DNA of 64,000 nt from Lysinimonas soli (GTDB lineage Bacteria; Actinomycetota; Actinomycetes; Actinomycetales; Microbacteriaceae). The stretch is taken from assembly GCF_042655435.1 (NCBI RefSeq), contig NZ_JBHSMG010000003.1:62001-126000 (forward strand), written 5' to 3'. Every line of letters begins with the position of its first letter. Within the stretch, counting starts at the first letter, position 1. The notes beneath the pieces were generated by a model. The model was not told the origin of the DNA. It saw nothing but the letters and a program-made list of their open reading frames with translations, and did not search any database. This document shows, in pieces, positions 15,097 through 23,900 of the stretch. The translations under genes were made by a program, and so were the position numbers.

Positions 15097-15986
15097 CGGA
15101 TGACATGGTCGCGCTGCCCGGCGGCGGCTTCTGGATGGGCTCGGACTTCTACCCGGAGGAGGGCCCGATCCATGAGGAGTGGGTGAAGCCGTTCGAGTTG
15201 GACCGGTTCGCGGTGACCAACGCGAGTTTCGCCGAGTTCGTCGCCGCAACGGGATACCTGACCGTTGCCGAGCGCGAGTTGGACCCGGCGTTGTTTCCTG
15301 GCGCGGAGATGCCGAGCCTCGAGCCCGGCGCACTGGTGTTCGTGCCGACACCGGGGCCCGTGGACTTGAGGGATTGGAGGCAGTGGTGGCGATGGGTGCC
15401 GGGCGCCGACTGGCGGCATCCCTCCGGTCCGGGCAGCTCGATCGAGGGCCTGGACGGTCATCCGGTGGTCCAGGTCGCCTTCGAGGACGCGAGCGCGTAC
15501 GCCGACTGGGCAGGCAAGCGACTGCCCAGCGAGGTGGAATGGGAGTACGCGGCGCGAGGCGGGCTCGACCAGGCGATGTTCTCCTGGGGTGACGAGCCCA
15601 ACGACGGGATGCGCGCCAACAGCTGGCAGGGATGCTTCCCGTACCTGAACACTGGCGCCGGCAGCGGTGGCTGGGTGGGGACGGCGCCGGTGGGGAGTTT
15701 CCCGCCGAACGGGTTCGGATTGCACGAGATGACCGGGAACACCTGGGAGTGGACCAGCACCTACTGGACGGATCGGCTCCAGGATCCGACGGTCACCTGC
15801 ATGTGCTCACCGGATTCATCGAGGGCCCGAAGCATCGCTCCGGGTGGCGCTGTCGCGCGACGCGTGCTCAAAGGGGGGTCGCACCTCTGCGCCCCGGAGT
15901 ACTGCCTCCGCTATCGGCCCGCCGCTCGATCCGCACAAACAGAGGACTCGTCGACCACGCACCTCGGATTCCGCTGCGCCAGATGA
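15093..15986 (+). CDS. Formylglycine-generating enzyme (sulfatase-activating)
   Basis: FGE of 297 residues, a single FGE-sulfatase domain. It starts VALPGGGFWMGSD and has EVEWEYAARGG, GLHEMTGNTWEWTS and KGGSHLC. The two active-site cysteines are at about 266 and 271 (CAPEYC), with the five-residue spacing of authentic copper-dependent FGE, which separates it from SUMF1-like proteins that lack them. It oxidises the cysteine in CTPAR of the sulfatase at 7007 to formylglycine. ATG 15093 overlaps the DUF202 stop. Confidence 0.94.
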   Translation: MTDDMVALPGGGFWMGSDFYPEEGPIHEEWVKPFELDRFAVTNASFAEFVAATGYLTVAERELDPALFPGAEMPSLEPGALVFVPTPGPVDLRDWRQWWRWVPGADWRHPSGPGSSIEGLDGHPVVQVAFEDASAYADWAGKRLPSEVEWEYAARGGLDQAMFSWGDEPNDGMRANSWQGCFPYLNTGAGSGGWVGTAPVGSFPPNGFGLHEMTGNTWEWTSTYWTDRLQDPTVTCMCSPDSSRARSIAPGGAVARRVLKGGSHLCAPEYCLRYRPAARSAQTEDSSTTHLGFRCAR

Positions 15987-16008
15987 CCGGTCACCGCGTC
16001 CCGCTCGC

Positions 16009-17655
16009 CTAGCGTTCTGTCGCGGACGCCACCTTGTCGCCCGCGGGCCTCCGTCGCGTGCGGGATGTGACCGGGGGCAGGGCGAGCGTGGCGATCAGTC
16101 CCAGGAGGATGACCGCGGACGCGGAGAGAATCGTGACTCGGGTCGCGCCGATCATCGAGGTCTCCGCAATCGCTCGGACTCCCGTCTGGCCGGTCAATTC
16201 GTCGAGCTGCGGTATCACGGCACCTGCCGAGGTCGAGACGAGTTCGACGATTCTGGCGCGGCCGACCCCATCGATGGTGGTCTGACTTTCCAGGCGGGCA
16301 GACAGACTCGTCGCGAGCGACGTCACGAGCAGGGTGCCGAGCAGGGCCACTCCGAGCGCCGACCCGAGCTGACGAACAGTGCTCTGCAGCCCGGATGCCT
16401 GACCACTCTGATTCACCGGCACTTCCGCCAGGATCACCGCGGTCAGCTGTGCGGTCGCCAGGCCGACCCCGATGCCGTACACGAAGAGCCAGGTGGCAAC
16501 CAGCCACGGGGTGACGGTTTCACTGACTGTCAGGCCGAGCGCGAGGATCGAGAGCGCCTCGAGGAGCAGCCCGACCCTCACGACGCCGCGCGCGCCGATC
16601 CGTTTGGTCAGCTGTGGCGTCAGACCCGAGCTCAAAAAGGTGCCGACAGCGAGGGCGAGGATCACGACGCCGGTGTTCAGCGCGGTGTAGCCCAGCGCGC
16701 CCTGAAGGTAGAGAGGCAAGGCAAACAACATCCCGAACTCGCCGAGCGCGACGATGAGCGCTGCGATGGCACCGAAGCGGAAGCTCCTGATTCCGAACAG
16801 GCGCAGATCGGCGAGCGCAGGGCGGCCTTGGCGGATTCGTGAGCGCTCGTGCAGAACGAATGCGCCGATGCATGCGACCCCGGTCAGGAAGGCGAACGGG
16901 ACGGGTGAGACCGTCCAGCTCCAACTCAGTGATCCGAACGTGAGGGGTGTACCGGACGTGAGCCACCAGCCGAGGCGCTGCCCCTCGATCAAGCCGAAGA
17001 CGATCGCGCTCAGGCCGACGACCGAGAGCAGGATGCCTGGGGCGTCCGCACCGCGCACGGCATGCTCGTCCCTGGTCTCCGGTACCCAGAAGATCGCGCC
17101 CGCCAGCACGACGATGACAATCGGGATGTTGATCAGGAACGCCCATTGCCAGCTGAAAGCGGTGGTCAGCCATCCACCGACGACAGGGCCGACCGCGGCC
17201 ATTCCGCCGATTGTCGACCCCCAGATCGCGAAGGCGATACCTCGCTCGCGACCGGTGAACAACGCGTTCACGGTCGACAAGGTGGCCGGAAGGATCGCCG
17301 CCGCACCGACACCTTGCGCAAGTCGCCCGGTGAGCAGCTCGGGTGCGCCCGTTGCCATCGCCGCCAGAACACTTCCGAGGCCGAAGATCACGATGCCTGC
17401 GATGAGAAGTCGCCGGCGCCCGAAGCGGTCGCCAAGGCGTCCCGTGGTGATCAGTAGCGCGGCAAGGACGAGTGCGTAGATCGAGTTCGTCCATTCGGCG
17501 TCCGTCGCGGTGAGGCGGACGTCGCGGATCAGAACCGGAAGCACGACGTTGACCACCGTCGCATCCATGATCACGATCGAGACGCCGAGGGCGACGACCG
17601 CCATCGCCTTCCAGCGCCGTGGGTCGGGGATGACCGGCGCGGTGACCGTGGTCAT
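16009..17655 (-). CDS. MFS drug exporter, DHA2 (EmrB/QacA) family
   Basis: Proton-driven efflux transporter of 548 residues with about 14 transmembrane helices. Motif A appears as GRLGDRFGRRRLL, the antiporter motif C as GPVVGGWL, and the N-terminal helix carries VIMDATVVNVVLP, all typical of DHA2 multidrug pumps. The ATG at 17655 overlaps the stop of the small membrane protein gene by four bases. The divergent TetR gene at 18215 is its probable repressor. The cargo is unknown. Confidence 0.93.
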   Translation of the reverse strand: MTTVTAPVIPDPRRWKAMAVVALGVSIVIMDATVVNVVLPVLIRDVRLTATDAEWTNSIYALVLAALLITTGRLGDRFGRRRLLIAGIVIFGLGSVLAAMATGAPELLTGRLAQGVGAAAILPATLSTVNALFTGRERGIAFAIWGSTIGGMAAVGPVVGGWLTTAFSWQWAFLINIPIVIVVLAGAIFWVPETRDEHAVRGADAPGILLSVVGLSAIVFGLIEGQRLGWWLTSGTPLTFGSLSWSWTVSPVPFAFLTGVACIGAFVLHERSRIRQGRPALADLRLFGIRSFRFGAIAALIVALGEFGMLFALPLYLQGALGYTALNTGVVILALAVGTFLSSGLTPQLTKRIGARGVVRVGLLLEALSILALGLTVSETVTPWLVATWLFVYGIGVGLATAQLTAVILAEVPVNQSGQASGLQSTVRQLGSALGVALLGTLLVTSLATSLSARLESQTTIDGVGRARIVELVSTSAGAVIPQLDELTGQTGVRAIAETSMIGATRVTILSASAVILLGLIATLALPPVTSRTRRRPAGDKVASATER

Positions 17656-18092
17656 CGCTTCACGACCGGGGCGAGGTAGGCGCCGATCGCGATGACGCAG
17701 CCGATCGCCATCATGAACGAGAACACGGCGCTCCCGTTGGTCGAGAGGAAGGCCGAGCCTCCCCCGAGCGCGACGACGACTCCGAGCAGTCCCACGATGC
17801 TCGAAATGATCCAGATGCCGTGACGGGTTCGCAGGGCCTCGATGAACAGCCACAGGCCCAGACCGGTGATCGCGGTCCCCAGCAGCAGATGCGCGTTGAG
17901 AAGGAGCAGCGGTGCCGCAGTTGCCCAGCCGTTGCCCGTTTCGGGGACAGTGAGCCACAGCGCGTTGGCCACACCGACGATCACTTGGAGCAGCAGGGCG
18001 AGGATCATGCTGATGCTCAAGACGATCAGGCGTCGACTGATCCGACCTGGGGTCGGTGCGGTGTTCGGGTTCGGGTTCGACGTCGTGGTCAT
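17652..18092 (-). CDS. Small four-helix membrane protein co-transcribed with the MFS exporter
   Basis: Protein of 146 residues with a Pro/Asn/Thr-rich N-terminus and four hydrophobic segments beginning about residue 20 (RLIVLSISMILALLLQVIVGVANALWL). No family motif is visible that I can name. It is first in the operon and coupled to the exporter (ATGA overlap). Similar small membrane proteins precede DHA2 pumps in other actinobacteria, but the role is unknown. Confidence 0.75.
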   Translation of the reverse strand: MTTTSNPNPNTAPTPGRISRRLIVLSISMILALLLQVIVGVANALWLTVPETGNGWATAAPLLLLNAHLLLGTAITGLGLWLFIEALRTRHGIWIISSIVGLLGVVVALGGGSAFLSTNGSAVFSFMMAIGCVIAIGAYLAPVVKR

Positions 18093-18133
18093 CAGGTGCG
18101 TCTCTCACTCTCGGGTCGTTCTCTGAGGTTTTG

Positions 18134-18149
18134 CTGACACTAATGTCGG
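18134..18149. promoter_or_regulatory. Probable TetR operator of the exporter
   Basis: Imperfect 16-base inverted repeat: CTGACA and TGTCGG (five of six positions pair) around CTAA, in the 122-base divergent region. Located between the exporter operon and tetR. Confidence 0.5.
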
Positions 18150-18214
18150 TATCCTACGTGGATTCGGCGGGACGGTAAAATCGTTGCTTCAGACGAGTTC
18201 GGAGGAGGTTGACC

Positions 18215-18793
18215 TTGCCCAAGATCTCCGCCCCGACCGTTGCGGAGCACCGCGTCCGTCAACGCGCCGCCTTGCTCAGTGCGGCAACAGAGATCCTCGT
18301 GTCCGAAGGGCTCGCCGCAGTCACCCCGGCTGCCGTGGGAACCGCCGCCGGTCTCGCCCGCCCGAGCGTCTACCAGTACTTCTCTTCGGGGGCCGACATC
18401 ATCGCGGCCATCATCGAGGATGCCTTCCCCCGCGCCAACCGCATCCTGGCTGAATCGCTCGCCCAAGCCGGTACCCCTCAGGAACGCATCGACGCGTATG
18501 TTCGCGAGACCCTCCTGCTCGCCGCCAAGGGTTACCATCGGCCTGCTTCAGCGTTGACCGGAGCCCAACTGCCGGAACCATGTCGCGCGCGCCTCATGGA
18601 ATTGCATCAGGAGCAAGCGGCCCCATTCCTCGCGGCACTCGCCGATCTCGGAGTCGCGGACCTCCCCGTCACCGCCCGCTTGCTCGGCGGCATGCTGGAG
18701 GTCGCCATGGTCATGGTGGAGTCAGGGCAACCCGTCCGGCCCGTCATCGAGCGCACCACCGCACTGATCCGTTCGGCCATAGCGACCGATTGA
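18215..18793 (+). CDS. TetR/AcrR family regulator of the adjacent exporter
   Basis: TetR protein of 192 residues. Helix 1 is RQRAALLSAATEILVSEG and the helix-turn-helix is AVGTAAGLARPSVYQYFSSGADII with VYQYF in the recognition position. The ligand-binding domain is of the TetR_C_33-like type. TTG 18215 is chosen because GGAGGAGG ends six bases upstream; the TTG at 18209 touches that site. Divergent from the MFS operon, so local repression by it is likely. Confidence 0.88.
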   Translation: MPKISAPTVAEHRVRQRAALLSAATEILVSEGLAAVTPAAVGTAAGLARPSVYQYFSSGADIIAAIIEDAFPRANRILAESLAQAGTPQERIDAYVRETLLLAAKGYHRPASALTGAQLPEPCRARLMELHQEQAAPFLAALADLGVADLPVTARLLGGMLEVAMVMVESGQPVRPVIERTTALIRSAIATD

Positions 18794-19015
18794 AACCGGC
18801 CTTGGTGCTGGCGTCCTCGCGCGAGCAGTGTCCATCCGCGAATCGGCTCCCACTCGTCGAGGGGCACCGTGCTCAGTGCCGCTGCGTCGGAGTTCACGCC
18901 CCGGCCACAGTCCGTCCACTCGAACGTTGACACCCGTTGGGGGGTGGGGCGTCCTGTCTACCTAGTGTCGCCTGGCGCCGCGTTTCGCGGTGCCTGCATA
19001 CAGGAAGGTACGCCC

Positions 19016-20680
19016 ATGAAATCAACACGACGGATCACCTACGTGACCGCGGCGTTTGTCGGCGCAGCGCTGGTGGCGTCCGCTGCTTCACCGGCCCTCG
19101 CCGACGACGGCCATGACGGTGATGGCAATGCGAAACACTCCCGACACGTTCTCCTGCTTTCGGTGGATGGGCTGCACCAGAAGGATCTGGACTGGTACGT
19201 GCACGCGCACCCGAGTTCCGCGCTCGCGAAACTCGTCGCCCGCGGAACCAGCTACACGCGGGCGCAGACGCCCGTCCCGTCCGACTCGTTCCCGGGCATG
19301 ATCGCCCAGGTCACCGGCGGAAATCCCGGCACCACCGGCATCTACTACGACGACACCTTCAACCGCGCGGTGCTGCCCGCCGGAACCACGAACTGCGCCG
19401 GAGTGACTCCGGGGGCTGAGGTCGCTTTCACCGAGGCGGCAGACAAAGACCAGAACTCGCTGGATGCGGGCGCCGGATTGACCGGCTTGCCCGGCAGCAT
19501 CCTCTCGATGACCGGTCAGCCGCAGAGCCTGCTCAACCCGGCCACGCTTCCCGTCGATCCGGCCACCTGCAAGCCGATCTACCCGCACGAGTACCTCAAG
19601 GTGAACACCGTCTTCGAGGTGGCCAAGAGTGCGGGCTTGACGACGGCGTGGTCCGACAAGCACCCGGCGTACGAGATCCTGAGCGGCCCATCGGGCTCGG
19701 GCATCGACGATCTCTTCACGCCCGAGATCAACAGCCAGGCCGCGGCGCCGTACTCGGCCGGCGACTGGACGAAAGACAACGCCGCCACCCAGCAGTACGA
19801 CGGCTACAAGGTGCAGGCGGTGCTCAACGAGATCGGCGGGAAGGATCACTCCGGAACCAGGTCGCAGGCGGTGCCCGGGATCTTCGGCATGAACTTCCAG
19901 TCCGTGTCGACGGCCCAGAAGCTGCCGACCTCCGACGGCCTGACCGGTGGATACCTCCCCGGCGGCACCGTGCCCGGGCCGCTGCTCACCAAGGCCCTCG
20001 ACTTCGTGAACGCCTCGGTGGGCAAGATGGTCTCCACGATCACGGCTGACGGTCTCGCCAAGTCGACGACCATCATCCTGTCGGCCAAGCACGGCCAGTC
20101 ACCGACCGACCCGGCCGCGCTCACGCGCATCCCGGATGGCCCGATCATCGACGGCCTGAATGCGGCCTGGAAGGCGACGCACCCGACGAGCGCGGATCTC
20201 GTCGCGTTCTCGACGGATGACGACGTGATGCTGCTCTGGCTGTCCGACCACTCGCAGGCCGCAGCCGACTTCGCGAAGGCCTACCTGGCATCGCACTCCG
20301 CGACCGGCAACGGCATCTCGGGGGCGAGCAAGACGGCCGCCTCGTCGGGGCTCGCCTCGATCTACGCGGGAGCGGCCGTCGCCGGCTACTTCGGTACAAC
20401 CACGGCCGACCCGCGCTACCCGGACGTCTTCGGGATCGTGCAGGCCGGCGTGGTCTACACCGGCGGAAAGGGCAAGATCGCCGAGCACGGCGGTGCTGCG
20501 GCCGATGACCGGGACGTGCCGCTGGTCGTCTCGGGATTCCACTCCGAGCACGGCAAGACCGTCACCGCACCGGTGGAGACGACGCAGATCGCGCCGACCA
20601 TCCTGAAGCTGCTCGGGCTGAACCCGAAGGCGCTCCAAGCCGTGCGGATCGAAGGCACGCGCGTGCTGCCCCAGCAGTGA
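19016..20680 (+). CDS. Secreted type I phosphodiesterase/nucleotide pyrophosphatase family protein
   Basis: Alkaline-phosphatase-superfamily hydrolase of 554 residues with a Sec signal peptide (KSTRR, hydrophobic core, cleavage near SPALA-DDG). The first metal motif is LLLSVDGLHQKDLDW; the expected nucleophile region is TPVPSDSFPGM, and EHGGAAADDRDVPLVVSG supplies late histidines. The usual DHG motif reads SAKHGQS, so one metal ligand is altered. It probably removes phosphate or nucleotide esters outside the cell; substrate unknown. AGGAAGG sits seven bases before ATG 19016. A strong terminator follows. Confidence 0.85.
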   Translation: MKSTRRITYVTAAFVGAALVASAASPALADDGHDGDGNAKHSRHVLLLSVDGLHQKDLDWYVHAHPSSALAKLVARGTSYTRAQTPVPSDSFPGMIAQVTGGNPGTTGIYYDDTFNRAVLPAGTTNCAGVTPGAEVAFTEAADKDQNSLDAGAGLTGLPGSILSMTGQPQSLLNPATLPVDPATCKPIYPHEYLKVNTVFEVAKSAGLTTAWSDKHPAYEILSGPSGSGIDDLFTPEINSQAAAPYSAGDWTKDNAATQQYDGYKVQAVLNEIGGKDHSGTRSQAVPGIFGMNFQSVSTAQKLPTSDGLTGGYLPGGTVPGPLLTKALDFVNASVGKMVSTITADGLAKSTTIILSAKHGQSPTDPAALTRIPDGPIIDGLNAAWKATHPTSADLVAFSTDDDVMLLWLSDHSQAAADFAKAYLASHSATGNGISGASKTAASSGLASIYAGAAVAGYFGTTTADPRYPDVFGIVQAGVVYTGGKGKIAEHGGAAADDRDVPLVVSGFHSEHGKTVTAPVETTQIAPTILKLLGLNPKALQAVRIEGTRVLPQQ

Positions 20681-20694
20681 CTTCCTGAGCGAAT

Positions 20695-20735
20695 CAGTCG
20701 CCCCCTGCCGCAGGTCTCGCGGCAGGGGGCGACTG
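20695..20735 (+). terminator. Strong stem-loop terminator
   Basis: Perfect 17-base arms (20695-20711 and 20719-20735, core GCCCCCTGCCGC/GCGGCAGGGGGC) around a 7-base loop, 14 bases after the phosphodiesterase stop. There is no long T-tract, as is common in actinobacteria. Confidence 0.8.
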
Positions 20736-20782
20736 CGTGTCGGGCATCCGCGCGCGTTGTCACGCGCGAGAGGCTTTGAGAA

Positions 20783-20894
20783 TAGAACGTTTCATGAGGA
20801 GCGCGGCTGACTTCCGGTCCGTTTCGAAAGGGTCCTTGACAGTCGGGAGTCGTCATGGATAGCCTCGCCAGAGCTAGAAAAGTGAATCGATTCA
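20783..20894 (+). promoter_or_regulatory. Rhamnosidase promoter with LacI-type operators
   Basis: A promoter TTGACA (20836-20841), 18 bases, TAGCCT (20860-20865) precedes the rhamnosidase. Around it are three CG-centred palindromes: TAGAACGTTTCA (20783-20794), TTTCGAAA (20822-20829) and the perfect TGAATCGATTCA (20883-20894). The last lies just downstream of the transcription start, the classic place for a LacI-family repressor. Confidence 0.6.
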
Positions 20895-20924
20895 GACACC
20901 ATTCAATGACGATTGGACTAAGCG

Positions 20925-23900
20925 ATGTGGCGCAACTCGAAGGTTCGCGAACAGCATTCTTCCCGCACTTCGATCGCTGTCGTCCTGGCCAGCGTTCTGA
21001 CGCTCAGCCTGCTGCTGGTCGGAGGCGCAGGCAGTCGAGCTCAAGCGGACGAGGATTCGCGAGTGGTGAGCACAGTCGACGGGCTCCGCACAAACGGGCT
21101 CCACGATCCTCTCGGCATCGCCGGAGCCAACCCCACGTTGAGCTGGATCACTGAATCGTCGGGTCGTGGGATAACCCAGACCGCATACGAGATCCGGGTC
21201 TCCGACTCCAAGTCGACGCTCAGCTTGGGGAACGTCTGGTCCTCGGGCAAGGTCGCGTCGGCGGAGCAGCTCAACGTCGCCTATGCCGGGCCGGCGCTCA
21301 CATCGCAGAGCCGATACTGGTGGCAGGTGCGCACCTGGGACAACAAAGGAAAGGTCACAGGCTGGGCGAAACCGGCCTGGTTCGAGACCGGCATCCTCTC
21401 CCCGGCGGAGTGGAAGGCCAAATGGATCAGCGGCACCGATACAGCCGCCCAGAACCTTGCCAAGTGGCGGAACTACACGGTCAGCGTCGACTTCCATATG
21501 GACAACCTGGTCCTGGGGGTCTACGGTCGCGCCACTGACCTGAACAACGCGTACATGTGGCAACTCTCCGTCGCCGATGGCACCCCACGGTTGCGCCCGC
21601 ATGTGAAGCAGGGCGGCAACTTCACCCTCCTCGACAACAAAGACATCTCCTCCGTCATCTCCAAGGCTCAGCTCCTCGCGGGGCGGCACACCTTCAGCGT
21701 CACCTACGACGGCCCGACCATCATCTCGTCACTCGACGGCGTGGAGATCGACCGGCGAACGGATACCACCTTCACTCAGGGCTACGTCGGCTTCCGCGAA
21801 TCCAATGCAACCGAAGGCCCCGAGCAATCCACGATCTATGGCGTCAAGGTCGTCTCACCGTCGAGCGGCGTTCTGCTCGACGCCACCTTCGCCGACGGCA
21901 AGAACCCCTTCACCGACGGCCAGATCGTGGACGGTGCGTACCGTGCCTTCGCGCCGCTGGAGTCGCTCGTCACGGTGGACGCGAGCCAACCGCTCCTGCG
22001 CAAGGACTTCCCGGTCGCGCGAAAGGTCAGATCAGCACGCCTCTACGCGTCTGCGCTCGGCGTCTACGAACTCGATATCAACGGTGCGAAGGTCGGCGAC
22101 GAGTATTTGGCGCCGGGGTGGACGGACTACACCAAGCGGGTCGACTATCAAAGCTACGACGTGACGAAGCTCGTGCGTAAGGGCGCCAACACCATTGCCG
22201 CGATGATCGGCAACGGTTGGTACGCGGGGAACATTGCAAGCTTCGGGTCCGGTCACTACGGCACCCAGCCGGCGCTGATCGCGCAACTCCGCATCGACTA
22301 CTCGGACGGCACCAGCGCGTTGGTCGCCACGGACGGCACCTGGAAGAACATCAGAGGTCCGCTCGTCTCGTCAGACATCCTCATGGGCGAGAACTACGAC
22401 GCCCGCCAACTTCCGGCCAACTGGAGTTCACCAAACGCGTCAACGGCATCCTGGGAACCGGTGACGCTCAGGAACGATGCCCCGACCAGGCTGCTCGAGC
22501 CGCAAACCGACGAACCGGTACGTGTCACCGAGAAGCGCCCTGCGACGCTACTGGCGAATCAGCCGACCAGCGGCTCTTGGCTCTACGACATGAAACAGAA
22601 CATGGTGGGCATCGTCTCGCTCAGACTCACCGGTGTTGCCGGTCAGCAGGTGCGCATCCGATACGGCGAGATGCTGAACCAGGACGGCTCGCTCTACACG
22701 GCCAACCTGCGCTCGGCGAAGGCGACCGACTACTACACCTTCGCGACGACCGGCACCGAGACCTATGTTCCCAAGTTCACCTACCACGGCTTCCGGTATG
22801 TGGAGATCACCGGGTTGGCAGCCGCGCCGACGGCATCCAGCCTCACCGGGCTCGTGCTCGGAACAGACCTGGAGCGCACCGGGACCCTCAGCTCCTCGAA
22901 CGCGATGCTCAATCAGTTGCAGAGCAACATCACGTGGGGTCAGCGCGGCAACTTCCTCTCGATTCCAACCGACACGCCCGCCCGCGACGAACGACTCGGG
23001 TGGACCGGAGACATCAACGTGTTCGCGCCGACCGCCAGTTACAACGAACGCACCTTGGCGTTCCTGTCGAAATGGCTTCAGGACCTACGCGATGCGCAGT
23101 TGCCAAGCGGTGACTACCCGGGCGTCGCGCCCGATCCGATCGGAATCGGCGGCGGCAGTGGGTGGGCGGATGCGGGCATTACGGTGCCGAACACGCTCTG
23201 GACCGCGTATGGCGACACTGGAGTCATCCGAGCCGGTTGGCAGTCGATGAAGAAGCTCATGGACTACGTGCAGGCGCAGTCCGGCGCCGGCCTCATCCGC
23301 ACTCAGGGTGGGTACGGCGACTGGCTCAACCTCGACGATCCGACCGACCAGAGCCTGATCGGTACTGCCTATTTCGCGTCCGATGCCCGGATGATGAGCG
23401 CGATGGCGAGCGCCATCGGAGAGACCGCCGACGCGACCCGGTATGCACAGCTCGAACGAGACGTGACCGCAGCCTTTCTTGCGCACTACCTGTCCCCGGA
23501 CGGCACCATGGCCGGAAACAGCGAGACTGCGTATGCCCTCTCGATCGGCATGGGGCTGATCCCGACCGCTCGACTCGCGCAGGTCGGCGAGAACTTCGTC
23601 GCTAAGGTCGCCGAACGGAACTACCACCTCTCGACCGGCTTCATCGGCACCCCCTGGCTGCTCCCTGCTCTCACCGCCATCGGCCACAGCGATGTCGCCT
23701 ACCGGTTGCTCCTGAACAAGGACTACCCGTCGTGGGGCTACGAAGTGGCCAATGGAGCCACCACGATGTGGGAGCGCTGGGACTCGCTCAAACCGGACGG
23801 AACGTTCGGCGATGTCGGCATGAACTCCTTCAACCACTATGCGTATGGCGCCGTCGGCAACTGGATGTACAACAACATCGGTGGCATCTCGTCGACCGCG

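Noticed and set aside
7007..15986. Reading the operon as sulfoquinovose or taurine metabolism
   Set aside because: The enzyme is a sulfate-ester (or sulfamate) hydrolase with a formylglycine motif, and no sulfonate-cleaving monooxygenase or sulfo-glycolysis gene is present.
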